DNA from: Prevotellaceae bacterium UBA1726
Lineage (GTDB): Bacteria > Bacteroidota > Bacteroidia > Bacteroidales > Bacteroidaceae
Length of the DNA stretch: 64,000 nt
NCBI GenBank assembly: GCA_002316005.1
Contig: DCIM01000019.1
Coordinates: 10,779 to 74,778, forward strand
Reading direction: 5' to 3'
Shown: positions 7,354-16,756 of the stretch, piece after piece
Layout: each line of letters begins with the position of its first letter
How positions within the stretch are numbered: position 1 is the stretch's first letter
The notes under the pieces: generated by a model
Told to the model about the DNA's origin: nothing
Database searches by the model: none
The model's input: only the letters and a program-made list of their open reading frames with translations
Made by a program: the position numbers and the translations under genes

Positions 7354-9945
7354 TTATTTCACTTCAACAGTAATAGACTTCAGGTCCTCTGGACGAGAAC
7401 TTGTGCCATAGAGAACCTCGTAAGAACCAGCCTTTGTGCGGATGGTGTTTGAGGTCTCGTCGAACCACTCGAACGACTTGCGGTCGAGGATGATGCGAGC
7501 ATGAGCAGTCTGTCCAGCCTTCACATCAACACGCTGATAACCACGAAGTTGCATTATTGGTCCGTTAGGATCCTGAGGATTGCGCACATAAACCTGAACG
7601 ACCTCTGTACCATCCATCTTACCCTTGTTCATGACAGGGATGGAAAGAGTGATTGGTTCCTTAGCAACCGACATAGCCGAAGCACTTGCCTCGCCCAGTT
7701 GGAAGTCGGTATAAGAAAGACCATAGCCGAAAGGATAGAGAGGTTTGAAGTCGCGAATATAGCGATAAGTGCGGCCCTCCATGTTGTAGTCCTCGAAATC
7801 GCCAAGCTGGTCGGAAGAGGCATAGAAGGTTACAGGAAGTTTGCCGCTTGGGTTAACCTTTCCATAGAGCACCTCTGCAACAGCCTTTCCGCCCTCCATA
7901 CCAGGATACCAAGCCTGGAGGATAGCATCACAGTTCTCGCTTTCTGGCTGAAGAGCAATAGCCGAACCAGAACAGTTGACATAGATAACCTGCTTGCCAG
8001 CATCGTGGAGAGCCTTGATGAAGTCGCGCTGAACTTTTGGCAATTCGATATGAGTACGGTCGCCGCCCTTGAAACCATCAATATTCACAGGCATCTCCTC
8101 GCCCTCGAGACTTGGAGCAATACCACCCACGAAGACAACCTTCTGAACGCCAGCAAGTTGCTTTTGGATGATCTGATCATAGTCGATGATTGACTCAGTA
8201 CCGATGTTCACACGGATGCTAGCACCCCATGTAGGAACATGAGCGAAGTTGATTTCAATCTTGTATTCCTTACCAGCCTCAACCTGAATAGGAGTACGAG
8301 TTGGAGTGACACGCCAGGTGTTGAAGTCCTGCTTCTCCTCACCGTTTACATATACATTGAACTCGCTGACAGACTCAACATTTATTACCACCTCGCCCGA
8401 CTTAGTTGGCTTGAGGATTGTCTCGTATCTTGCAGAGAAATCAGTAAGGTTGACGCCCGGAGCCCATTGGTAGTTACCGGCCGTTGTCTTGAAGAAAGGA
8501 GCTGTGTGATAGAGAGTTGCGACAGGAGTACCCGCTTGGTCAGGATTGTTCCAGAATGTACCCTTCACGCCCTTCTTGCCCTCGAAACTGCATTCAGGAA
8601 AGAGGGTGGTAACGATGCGGTTGTCGGTAAGGTCGCAACCTTGTGTGTAGAGCGCCTTCTTATTGAACTGGCGCATGCCATCAAGGATTGTGACTGTGGT
8701 GGTAGGAGTACCGTTGTAGTTACCCCACATCATGGTCTTGTTGTCAGCATTAGGACCAATAACTGCTACCTTTTCAGACTTGTTGAGAGGGAGGATATTG
8801 TTCTTGTTCTGGAGGAGAACGATACTTTGGCGAGCCATGTTGAGAGCGATGTTAAGATGTTCCTTGCTTTCGAGAACAGATGAAGGAATCTTGCTCCACT
8901 CCACGATTGATGGGTCGTCCATCTCGCCAAGGTCGAAACGACCCTCAAGAAGGCGGATTACATGCTTATCGACCTCCTTCTCGGTGATGAGTCCACGCTT
9001 CACAGCCTCAGGAATGCTCTTATAGGCATAGTCGAAACCACACTCCACATCAGTACCAGCAAGAGTGGCACGAGCAGAAGAATGAACAGCATCGCTCGAA
9101 GTCTTGTGGCTTGAGTGGATATCGGTCACAGCACCACAGTCGGAAACAACAAGATACTTGAATCCCCACTCATCGCGGAGGATATCCTGAAGCAGACGAC
9201 CACTTGAGCAGCAAGGTTCGTTGTCGTATCGCTGGTAGGCACACATCACCTCACGCACCTTTGCATCCTCGACAAGGTTCTTGAAAGCAGGAAGATAAGT
9301 CTCCCAGAGGTCGCGTGCAGAGATATTGTTGATATCAGCTGTGTGGCGACTCCACTCAGGACCGCTGTGAACAGCATAATGCTTTGCACAAGCCCAGAGT
9401 TTGCGATACTTTGCATCCTCAGGACCCTGAAGTCCACGAACCACAGCCGAGCCCATACGACCTGACATATAAGGGTCCTCGCCATATGTCTCCTGTCCAC
9501 GTCCCCAGCGAGGGTCGCGGAAAATGTTCACATTAGGAGTCCATACAGAGAGAGCGTGGAAACGAAGGACGTCATCACCATTACGCTGGAGTTCATTCCA
9601 TTTAGCACGAGCCTCGGTACTGACAGCATCGAAAACGCGATAAACGAGGTCGTCGTTGAACGAAGCAGCCATACCGATTGGTTCAGGGAAGTTGGTCACA
9701 TTACCCATGTTGGCATAGCCATGAAGAGCCTCGCTCCACCATTGCCAATGCTTGATGCCAAGGCGAGGGATGGCAGGAGAATCGTCGAGCATCAAAGAAG
9801 CCTTCTCCTCGAGAGTGAGACGACCACAGAGATCGACAGCTCGCTCATGAGCAGAGAGTGCTGGATTCTGATAAGGAAGAACCTGTGCAGAAGCAGACAT
9901 TGTGGCGAAGACAAAAGCAATCGCCATGGTTTTTAGTTTTCTCAT
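7354..9945 (-). CDS. GH3 beta-xylosidase with inserted PA14-like domain
   Basis: Exported, probably periplasmic beta-xylosidase releasing xylose from the non-reducing end of xylo-oligosaccharides. 863 aa; signal peptide to about residue 20 (SASA-Q). The GH3 barrel contains LHG, RDPRWGRGQETYGEDP and the nucleophile Asp269 (YLVVSDCGAV). A PA14-like sandwich (about 440-590, with VNVESVSEFNVYVNGEE) interrupts the second GH3 domain, and a fibronectin-III-like domain ends the protein. This architecture matches Prevotella Xyl3-type enzymes. It lies 68 bp after the GH97 gene and 19 bp before the GH43-GH8 gene, in the same operon. Confidence 0.9.
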   Translation of the reverse strand: MRKLKTMAIAFVFATMSASAQVLPYQNPALSAHERAVDLCGRLTLEEKASLMLDDSPAIPRLGIKHWQWWSEALHGYANMGNVTNFPEPIGMAASFNDDLVYRVFDAVSTEARAKWNELQRNGDDVLRFHALSVWTPNVNIFRDPRWGRGQETYGEDPYMSGRMGSAVVRGLQGPEDAKYRKLWACAKHYAVHSGPEWSRHTADINNISARDLWETYLPAFKNLVEDAKVREVMCAYQRYDNEPCCSSGRLLQDILRDEWGFKYLVVSDCGAVTDIHSSHKTSSDAVHSSARATLAGTDVECGFDYAYKSIPEAVKRGLITEKEVDKHVIRLLEGRFDLGEMDDPSIVEWSKIPSSVLESKEHLNIALNMARQSIVLLQNKNNILPLNKSEKVAVIGPNADNKTMMWGNYNGTPTTTVTILDGMRQFNKKALYTQGCDLTDNRIVTTLFPECSFEGKKGVKGTFWNNPDQAGTPVATLYHTAPFFKTTAGNYQWAPGVNLTDFSARYETILKPTKSGEVVINVESVSEFNVYVNGEEKQDFNTWRVTPTRTPIQVEAGKEYKIEINFAHVPTWGASIRVNIGTESIIDYDQIIQKQLAGVQKVVFVGGIAPSLEGEEMPVNIDGFKGGDRTHIELPKVQRDFIKALHDAGKQVIYVNCSGSAIALQPESENCDAILQAWYPGMEGGKAVAEVLYGKVNPSGKLPVTFYASSDQLGDFEDYNMEGRTYRYIRDFKPLYPFGYGLSYTDFQLGEASASAMSVAKEPITLSIPVMNKGKMDGTEVVQVYVRNPQDPNGPIMQLRGYQRVDVKAGQTAHARIILDRKSFEWFDETSNTIRTKAGSYEVLYGTSSRPEDLKSITVEVK

Positions 9946-9978
9946 ATAGTTGATTTTTATTATTATCTATTTTTAACC

Positions 9979-10005
9979 ACGAATTTCGCGAATTTCACAA
10001 ATTTA
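9979..10005. repeat. Three 9-bp near-repeats (ACGAATTTC type) in a 68-bp gap
   Basis: The spacer between the GH97 and GH3 genes reads ACGAATTTC, GCGAATTTC, ACAAATTTA in tandem. Short CACGAATT-type runs like this are scattered in Bacteroidales intergenic DNA. No promoter element is visible in the spacer. Confidence 0.6.
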
Positions 10006-10013
10006 CCTGACAA

Positions 10014-11798
10014 TTATTTTCTTACAACCATCACGAAACCGCCACGAGGTTGGAGGGTTATTGTTGTAGGTACAGATGGGAGATTCTCGATAAGCCAAGG
10101 ATTGCTTGGGGTGTCAGTATCGGTGAAGACCTGGATTTTCTTGCCCAGTTTCTTCAGGCGAGAAGTTGGAATCTCGACTGTTTTCATAGCGTCTGTGCCG
10201 TTGATGCCTGCTATGTACCAAGTAGTACCCTTACGACGAGCAATAACAACCGATTCGCCAGGATAGCCGGAGAGAAGGCGAGTCTCGTCCCATGCTGTAG
10301 GGAGATTTCCCAGATAGTCCTTCACCTCCTGAGGTTGAGCGAGGAAACTCTCAGGACGATCGGCAAGATGCTGAATACCAGACTCATAGAGAGCTGTGAG
10401 AGCCAGTTCATGACCATGAGTAGTGATGTGAGGATGCTGAGAATCGGTGAAAGCACAAGGGGTATAGTCCATCGAACCAACCACATTACGAGTGAAAGGA
10501 AGAGTGGCATTATGCTTTGCAGCACGATTGGTCAGTACAGGACGGTTATTATACCATTCAGCACCATATACGCCCTCAGTACTGATGAGGTTAGGATATG
10601 TGCGTTGCCATCCACGAGGGATTGTTGCACCATGGAAATTGACAAGGAGATGATGCTTTGCCGCATCCTCAAGGAGTTCGATCATGAACTGCATGTTCTG
10701 ATTGGTATCGCCAGAGAAGAAGTCGATTTTCACGCCCTTGATACCAAGAGACTCAAGCCATGCAAACTCACGCTCGCGGTCCTCTGGTTTGTTAAGACGG
10801 AACTTTGGTCCAGGAGCGCCATCAACCCAACCGATGGAAGAAGAATACCAAATCATTGGTTTCACCCCATTATCGACAGCATATTTGATGGCATCCTCCA
10901 CCTTGTAAGGAGGAAGGAAATTGTCCCACTCGGCATCAATAAGTACATATGGCAACTTCAAGGCAATGGCCATGTCTGTGTATTTCTTTATGATGTTATA
11001 GTCGTTCGAGCCATGGTTGTAAGCCCAATAAACCCATGCAGCAACACCAGGTTCAACCCATTCGCGAGCATCAGAAATCTTGCAAGGTTCAGAGGCATCG
11101 GTGATGAGAGTTGACTCCACGATATCGGAAAGAGAACCGATGATAACCACCTGAGTACCACCTCTTTCCTCACCAGCAGGACGGAGTTCGAAGACATTGT
11201 TCTTATCAGTCGCATACATACTTGTAGCGGCCTTTGTGGAATTCATGTTTGCCTCAGAGATGAGAGCGAAGACACCATTATTGTACTCGAAGAGAGCTGG
11301 ATAGGCATAATGAGAACCACGACCGCCACCATCATAGACAGGAATGTCGTTGTCCTCAAACTGACGGTTCTTTGGGAAGAAACTCTCATAGGCATCCGAC
11401 CAAGCAGGAATCCAGTTGTTCTTTGACGAAGTGAAATCGACGGTATAGTCGTGAACACGAGGACCGCCAAAGGTAACGCCATCGTTATAGACACTCACGA
11501 AAAGGAGGTCTTTGTTGTCGCCTTTTGATTTCTGATACACCCCCTGACAGAAAGCATTCTTACAATGGCTTCTTTTACCGAGTAGCATATCGTATTCAAC
11601 CTTCTCCTTTCTTGTGTCAGAGAGTCGGTCGTAGTCGGTAGGCATAGTCATTATCTGTTGCCAGACCTTTCCCGTCTTATAAGATACTACAATACCTTTC
11701 CCGTTGACATATTCAGCACGAATCTTTCCATTTGGAGATGTCTGGGCTGTAGATGTCAAGGCAATTGTCAAAAACAGAATTGTCAGGATTTTCTTCAT
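10014..11798 (-). CDS. GH97 retaining-type glycosidase (alpha-galactosidase-like)
   Basis: Exported GH97 enzyme, 594 aa, signal peptide to about residue 19 (STA-Q). After an N-terminal beta-sandwich the barrel shows IDAEWD (288-292), GVKIDFF with Asp359, NFHGATIPRGWQRTYPNL and Glu408 (STEGVYG). In GH97 an Asp at the KIDFF position marks the retaining subgroup (alpha-galactosidase type), while the inverting SusB-type alpha-glucosidases lack it. In this locus it would remove alpha-galactosyl caps from xylan side chains. Its ATG overlaps the stop of the upstream GH31 gene by 4 bp (ATGA), so translation is probably coupled. Family certain, substrate inferred. Confidence 0.88.
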   Translation of the reverse strand: MKKILTILFLTIALTSTAQTSPNGKIRAEYVNGKGIVVSYKTGKVWQQIMTMPTDYDRLSDTRKEKVEYDMLLGKRSHCKNAFCQGVYQKSKGDNKDLLFVSVYNDGVTFGGPRVHDYTVDFTSSKNNWIPAWSDAYESFFPKNRQFEDNDIPVYDGGGRGSHYAYPALFEYNNGVFALISEANMNSTKAATSMYATDKNNVFELRPAGEERGGTQVVIIGSLSDIVESTLITDASEPCKISDAREWVEPGVAAWVYWAYNHGSNDYNIIKKYTDMAIALKLPYVLIDAEWDNFLPPYKVEDAIKYAVDNGVKPMIWYSSSIGWVDGAPGPKFRLNKPEDREREFAWLESLGIKGVKIDFFSGDTNQNMQFMIELLEDAAKHHLLVNFHGATIPRGWQRTYPNLISTEGVYGAEWYNNRPVLTNRAAKHNATLPFTRNVVGSMDYTPCAFTDSQHPHITTHGHELALTALYESGIQHLADRPESFLAQPQEVKDYLGNLPTAWDETRLLSGYPGESVVIARRKGTTWYIAGINGTDAMKTVEIPTSRLKKLGKKIQVFTDTDTPSNPWLIENLPSVPTTITLQPRGGFVMVVRK

Positions 11799-14248
11799 AG
11801 TGTAACAGTTTTTTTCTTTCCTTTATATGTTATTGTTTTATTCTTTGTTGGAGTCTTGATGATGAAGGTACGCTCGGCAAGCATTCCCTCGAAAGAACCT
11901 TCGCGCTCACCAATAACGAGGCGATTCTTACGGTCGTTCCATTTAAGGTTGATGGTAGAGAACGCGCCATTTTCGTAGTTGTAGTTGTCACCCTCATCCT
12001 CGTAGATAGTGAACTCGCCATCCTTGCCAGGATAGATATTAATAGTGATTGGTTTGCCAATCTGCGCATCAGTATATTCTGCCACTTCGGTAGTAGGGAT
12101 GATAGAACCCTTCTTCACAAACAAAGGTAACTTATCAATGCTAACCTTTGCATCTATCCATTGACCACCTTCATATTCCTTGTTTGTCCAATAATCAATC
12201 CATTCAGCCCCTTCAGGAAGATAAACCTTACGAGAAGATATTCCAGGATAAGTAACAGGGCAAACAAGATAATTGCCAAACATATACTCATCCTTAAGAT
12301 CTAAAACATTATCATCAGAATAGTCAAAAGCGAGAGGGCGAGCCATAGTATAGCCGCCAAAACTCTGCTGAGCTGCCATACTATATATATAAGGTATGTG
12401 CGCGTAGCGGAGATTTATCATTTTCAATATAGCACCAGCGTATTTACAATCTGACAATTTACAATTTGACGACTTTTCTTCATCTGTAATAAATTGCCAT
12501 ATCTCGCGAGGAGTATCACTACCATGACTACGCAACATTGGAAGGAATGTAGCCCATTGGAACATACGAAGATAATACTCCTTATAGGCATCATCCTTCA
12601 CTCCATTCGGGAATTCACCTGTGTAGAACCAACGACGGCCATCATTACGAGTGAAGAAAGAACCCACATCAACAGTCCAGTAAGGATTACCTGTTGCCAT
12701 ATAGTTCAGGCCCGAAGGAATCTGCTGACGGAAAGACTCCCATGAGGCATGAGTATCACCATTCCATACTATAGTGCCAAAGCGCTGCTGACCGGCATAG
12801 GAAGAACGAGTAAGGTTGACAACGCGTTTGTCAGAATTCTGCAAGCGCTGGTTCTCGTAGATGCCCATACTATGGTATAAGGAATAAAGACTTGAGCGTT
12901 CTATACCTAATGATGCAGAGAGGATATCCTTGTTCAGTTGCCAACGATATTCATGACTGTTCCATCCATAAGGATTACCATCAAGGTCTGTGGCTGGGAT
13001 ACGGTTCCAATCGCCATCAAAAGGTTCTGAAGAATCACACCACCACGCATCAAAACCACGAGAGAAAAACTCGTTATTTGCATAGCTCCAGTAATGCTTT
13101 CGCGCCTCAGGGTTGAAAACATCATAGACATCATTAGGCAACATCATACCAAGAGCCTTGAAGTCGTCGGCTTCAGGACACCATTGAGGGTTAGGCCATA
13201 TGCTCACCATCAACTTAGCGTTCATGGCGTGGATAGAATCAGCAAGCGCCTTTGGGTCGGGATAGAATCTCTCGTCCATCTTCATATAGCCCCAGCCCTG
13301 TGGCCAGTAGTTCCAGTCCTGCACAATCATATCAATTGGCACATGACGACGGCGATATTCCTTGAGAGTATTGATAAGATCGGCAGAAGATACATAGCGC
13401 TCCTTTGACTGAGTGTAGCCAAAGACATAACGAGGCATAAGCGACACATTACCAGTAAGGTAACGATAGCCAGCTACGACTTTTTCCATAGAGCCTTTCC
13501 CCTCGCCCTTCCCCACAGGAAGGGAGCCACCATAGATAAAATAGAAGTCAAGTTCCTTTGAAGCCTCAAGTTGCATGGAATATGTGTAGTCGCTATTGCC
13601 ATGATTCTGTGTGCTACTGTATTTCATTGCACAGCCAGAGTCGAAGAGAAGACCATAGCCATTGGTAGAGACAAGTACTGGAATATGCACTTTAAGGTTG
13701 TGCTGTGTGAGCCAGATAGTTTTGCCTTGCAAATTGAGATAATCCTCCATCTGACTACCAAGACCATAGAGAGCCTTTTCGCCAGGAGAGCAGAATTCGG
13801 TAATATAGCGAGTACTTGTGCAAGTTGTGTCGCGACGAAGAATGTCACGAACAGTAACCTTTCCGTTTGCAGTCTCTACGGTATGAGCAGAAGCCTCGTC
13901 GTACTCTATGCGTTCCTGATAGACAGGACCACCACAACGAGGTTTGGCGGTAAGTAAAATATCGCCCGAGGCCAAATCAGAAAAAGTCACTATTCCAGAT
14001 TTCCTGTCAACAACAACCTTAAGACTGCCAGAAACGACAGTCTCTGAATCGGATGTGACAGTTTTCTTCGTTTCAACATTCTTTGGAGTATATATACATG
14101 CTCCTGTGTTGTTGTCATGAAGTTCATTGTCGGCACTCCATTGTACGCGAACAATCTCGGGAGTAACAAACTGCACATCCCATCTCTGAGCATTTACGCC
14201 AAGAGAAGATACAAGCGATAGTAGGATGACAAGAAATCTGTGTTTCAT
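11795..14248 (-). CDS. GH31 alpha-glycosidase (likely alpha-xylosidase), copy 2
   Basis: Exported GH31 retaining enzyme, 817 aa, signal peptide to about residue 20 (GVNA-Q). Shows the GH31 nucleophile motif WWCDSSEP (Asp405), the acid/base Asp498 (WNGDTH), the IVQDWNYWPQGWG substrate segment, and GLGSQ upstream. With its neighbour it forms a tandem GH31 pair, likely acting on alpha-linked xylose or glucose on oligosaccharides. Odd: compared with the neighbouring GH31 it has an extra Gly/Lys-rich loop (about residues 241-254) encoded by a REP-like palindrome at 13506-13524. The stop overlaps the next start by 4 bp. Confidence 0.9.
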   Translation of the reverse strand: MKHRFLVILLSLVSSLGVNAQRWDVQFVTPEIVRVQWSADNELHDNNTGACIYTPKNVETKKTVTSDSETVVSGSLKVVVDRKSGIVTFSDLASGDILLTAKPRCGGPVYQERIEYDEASAHTVETANGKVTVRDILRRDTTCTSTRYITEFCSPGEKALYGLGSQMEDYLNLQGKTIWLTQHNLKVHIPVLVSTNGYGLLFDSGCAMKYSSTQNHGNSDYTYSMQLEASKELDFYFIYGGSLPVGKGEGKGSMEKVVAGYRYLTGNVSLMPRYVFGYTQSKERYVSSADLINTLKEYRRRHVPIDMIVQDWNYWPQGWGYMKMDERFYPDPKALADSIHAMNAKLMVSIWPNPQWCPEADDFKALGMMLPNDVYDVFNPEARKHYWSYANNEFFSRGFDAWWCDSSEPFDGDWNRIPATDLDGNPYGWNSHEYRWQLNKDILSASLGIERSSLYSLYHSMGIYENQRLQNSDKRVVNLTRSSYAGQQRFGTIVWNGDTHASWESFRQQIPSGLNYMATGNPYWTVDVGSFFTRNDGRRWFYTGEFPNGVKDDAYKEYYLRMFQWATFLPMLRSHGSDTPREIWQFITDEEKSSNCKLSDCKYAGAILKMINLRYAHIPYIYSMAAQQSFGGYTMARPLAFDYSDDNVLDLKDEYMFGNYLVCPVTYPGISSRKVYLPEGAEWIDYWTNKEYEGGQWIDAKVSIDKLPLFVKKGSIIPTTEVAEYTDAQIGKPITINIYPGKDGEFTIYEDEGDNYNYENGAFSTINLKWNDRKNRLVIGEREGSFEGMLAERTFIIKTPTKNKTITYKGKKKTVTL
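13506..13524. repeat. REP-like palindrome inside the GH31 coding region
   Basis: CCCTTCC (13506-13512) pairs with GGAAGGG (13518-13524), flanked by further C/G-rich sequence. It encodes part of the loop LPVGKGEGKGS that the adjacent paralogue lacks. Confidence 0.7.
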
Positions 14249-14251
14249 TGT

Positions 14252-16750
14252 TTATTTGTATATTTTTACGGTTTGTACAGGACTCAATGCCTTGAATCCG
14301 TTAAGAGTAGTTTTCTTGCCTGAATATGTCACAGTTCTGGTGGCACCTTCTGTGAGATATCCACCAATGACATTAACAGTAAACTTACGCGATGCAAGCA
14401 TACCATCGAACGAGCCCTTGCGATCACCGATGGTGAGAGTACGACTCTTATCATTCCACTTGAATGTGATGGTTGAATAAGCACCATTCTCGTAGTTGTA
14501 GTTATCGCCTTCGTCCTCATAAAGAGTGAACTCAGCATCTGCTCCGGGATATACATTTATAACGAGATCATCCCACTTCTTCTCCGAAGAATATTGAACA
14601 TCAGGACCTATAGGGAGGATAGAACCTGCCTTCACAAAGAAAGGAATCTTATCAATAGAGGTCTCAGCCATTATGACCTGACCACCAAAAGCGACTGTAT
14701 TTGTCCAAAAGTCATACCATGCAGCTCCCTCAGGAAGATATATGCCACGACTCTTTGCCGATGTGAAATCGACATTTGTTGGAACAGCACTTGCCACACG
14801 ACTGTCCTTGCTCCATCCATCGTTCTCCTTGAGGTCCTTCTGGATGAGTTCTGGAGTATATTGAGCATTTACGATAGGTGCAACGAGGAGTGATTTTCCA
14901 AACATATACTCATCCTTTATGTCATAGACATTCTTATCGTTGATAAAGTCCATGAACAGAGCACGCATGAAGGTTGAATTGTTCTTTGTCACCTGCCAAG
15001 ATGTGCTGTAAATATAAGGTAAGAGGCGATAGCGAAGTTTTACGGCGTCAACAAGGGCATCGTAGATAGGTTCGCCGGCCTTGCCATAGAGGTAGAACTC
15101 ACGGGGAGCATCCGCTCCATGACTACGCATCATTGGAGTGAATACTCCAAACTGCAACCAGCGGACATATAATTCATGGAACATTGGATTCTTTGGAGCG
15201 CCACCCTCTACCCCATTGTTGTAAGAGCCACAGAAGAAGCCGCCAAGGTCGGAGTTCCAATGAGGCATACCTGTGAGTGAGAAGTTAAGACCTGCCGTTA
15301 CCTGCTTACGGAGCATATCCCATGAAGACTGGACATCGCCCGACCACACATTAGAACCATAACGCTGCTGACCGAGGAAACCCGAACGGGTGAGGATGAT
15401 GACACGCTTGTCGCGCGACTCTGCCTTCTGCTGTTCGGAGACACCACCGACGCACATCAAAGGGAACGCATTACGAACGCTACGGAAGGTTCCAAGAGGA
15501 GTAGGAGCATCAAAGTCAGATTCCTTCTGATCAAAGTGATCAGGTTCAGTAGAATCCATCCACCAGCCATCAATACCATATGAGAAAAGGCCCTTGCTGA
15601 GGTATTTCCAGTAAATCTCTCGAGCCTTGTCGCTATAAGGATTGTAGACACGAACACCTGAAGGATAGTCCATTCGTGGAGGCCAGATATGAGAGAGACC
15701 CGACTGTGGCCAAGTCGCGATATCAAAGAGCAGGCCCTCTTTGTCGAGTTCGGCATACTGTTTTGTCTGAGGACCGAAAGACTGCCATATACTAATCATC
15801 ATCTTTGCATTCAAGCCATGAACCTCATCAACAAACTGCTGTGGACGGTCGAAATCAGGGTTATTGAACTCCATAGCATTCCACAAGTAGTTGTTTCCCC
15901 AATACTGCCAATCCTGAATGATAACATCAAGCGGAATACCAAGTTCACGATACTTCCGAACAACGCCTACAGTCTCATCCTGCGACTTATAACGCTCCTT
16001 AGACTGCATAAAACCATAACTCCAGAGAGGCATCATTGGCACTTCGCCAGTAAGTTGGCGAATGCAGGCAATTACATTATCGGCAGAACCACCATACATG
16101 AAATAATAATCGATGCAGTCGCCTACCTGTGAGGAGAAGGATGTTTCACCCACCTGACCATTTACCTTATCGCTGTAGGTCGTAGCAGAGTAGTTATCCC
16201 AGAAGATGCCATAGCCCTTTGTTGACTGGATGACAGGCGAGAAATCCTCTGTGTTGTTCTGTGCCAGCAGTTTTGTCATATTACGCTGCATCATCTGGTG
16301 GTTCTGGAGTTGACCAAGACCATATAGTCCTTCTGCGGGATCCGTCTGGAACATCTGTTTTACCGAATATGTCGGGTTACCAGCATCGTTGAATGGAGTA
16401 AATGCGTCAGAGGTTGCTTTTTCCGAAATAAGGTACTTACCCTTAGAAGAGAAAGAAACCAGTCCTGTGGTCTTATCCAAAGAAACTGACATTGACGAAG
16501 ATGTCATTGTAATAGTGCCGTTTGCTTCAGACTTCTTATATTTCACAGACTCAGGTTTTGCAATAACCGACAGACTCTCCTTTTTCATTGTCTTACCCGT
16601 TGGAGTCTTGAGAATTCTGACACACTGAGGGTTGAACCACTGTATCTCAACAGTCACGCCGGCTGATGCAACATCCACCTGCGCATCCTGCGCAAAGCAA
16701 GGAAGGATCGAAAGCATGCAAACACTGATAATAGAAAAAATAGTCTTCAT
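14252..16750 (-). CDS. GH31 alpha-xylosidase-like enzyme, copy 1
   Basis: Exported GH31 enzyme, 832 aa, signal peptide to about residue 20 (PCFA-Q). The nucleophile motif is WWMDSTEPDHFD (Asp399), the acid/base Asp472 (WSGDVQSSW), and the barrel start is VIIQDWQYW. The GGFFCGSYNNG loop and long 320-370 region resemble Bacteroidetes alpha-xylosidases acting on decorated oligosaccharides. It starts 6 bp after the GH127/146 gene and ends 3 bp before the second GH31. The tandem pair differs clearly in sequence, so they probably have different substrates rather than being a recent duplication. Confidence 0.9.
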   Translation of the reverse strand: MKTIFSIISVCMLSILPCFAQDAQVDVASAGVTVEIQWFNPQCVRILKTPTGKTMKKESLSVIAKPESVKYKKSEANGTITMTSSSMSVSLDKTTGLVSFSSKGKYLISEKATSDAFTPFNDAGNPTYSVKQMFQTDPAEGLYGLGQLQNHQMMQRNMTKLLAQNNTEDFSPVIQSTKGYGIFWDNYSATTYSDKVNGQVGETSFSSQVGDCIDYYFMYGGSADNVIACIRQLTGEVPMMPLWSYGFMQSKERYKSQDETVGVVRKYRELGIPLDVIIQDWQYWGNNYLWNAMEFNNPDFDRPQQFVDEVHGLNAKMMISIWQSFGPQTKQYAELDKEGLLFDIATWPQSGLSHIWPPRMDYPSGVRVYNPYSDKAREIYWKYLSKGLFSYGIDGWWMDSTEPDHFDQKESDFDAPTPLGTFRSVRNAFPLMCVGGVSEQQKAESRDKRVIILTRSGFLGQQRYGSNVWSGDVQSSWDMLRKQVTAGLNFSLTGMPHWNSDLGGFFCGSYNNGVEGGAPKNPMFHELYVRWLQFGVFTPMMRSHGADAPREFYLYGKAGEPIYDALVDAVKLRYRLLPYIYSTSWQVTKNNSTFMRALFMDFINDKNVYDIKDEYMFGKSLLVAPIVNAQYTPELIQKDLKENDGWSKDSRVASAVPTNVDFTSAKSRGIYLPEGAAWYDFWTNTVAFGGQVIMAETSIDKIPFFVKAGSILPIGPDVQYSSEKKWDDLVINVYPGADAEFTLYEDEGDNYNYENGAYSTITFKWNDKSRTLTIGDRKGSFDGMLASRKFTVNVIGGYLTEGATRTVTYSGKKTTLNGFKALSPVQTVKIYK

Positions 16751-16756
16751 GTTGGT

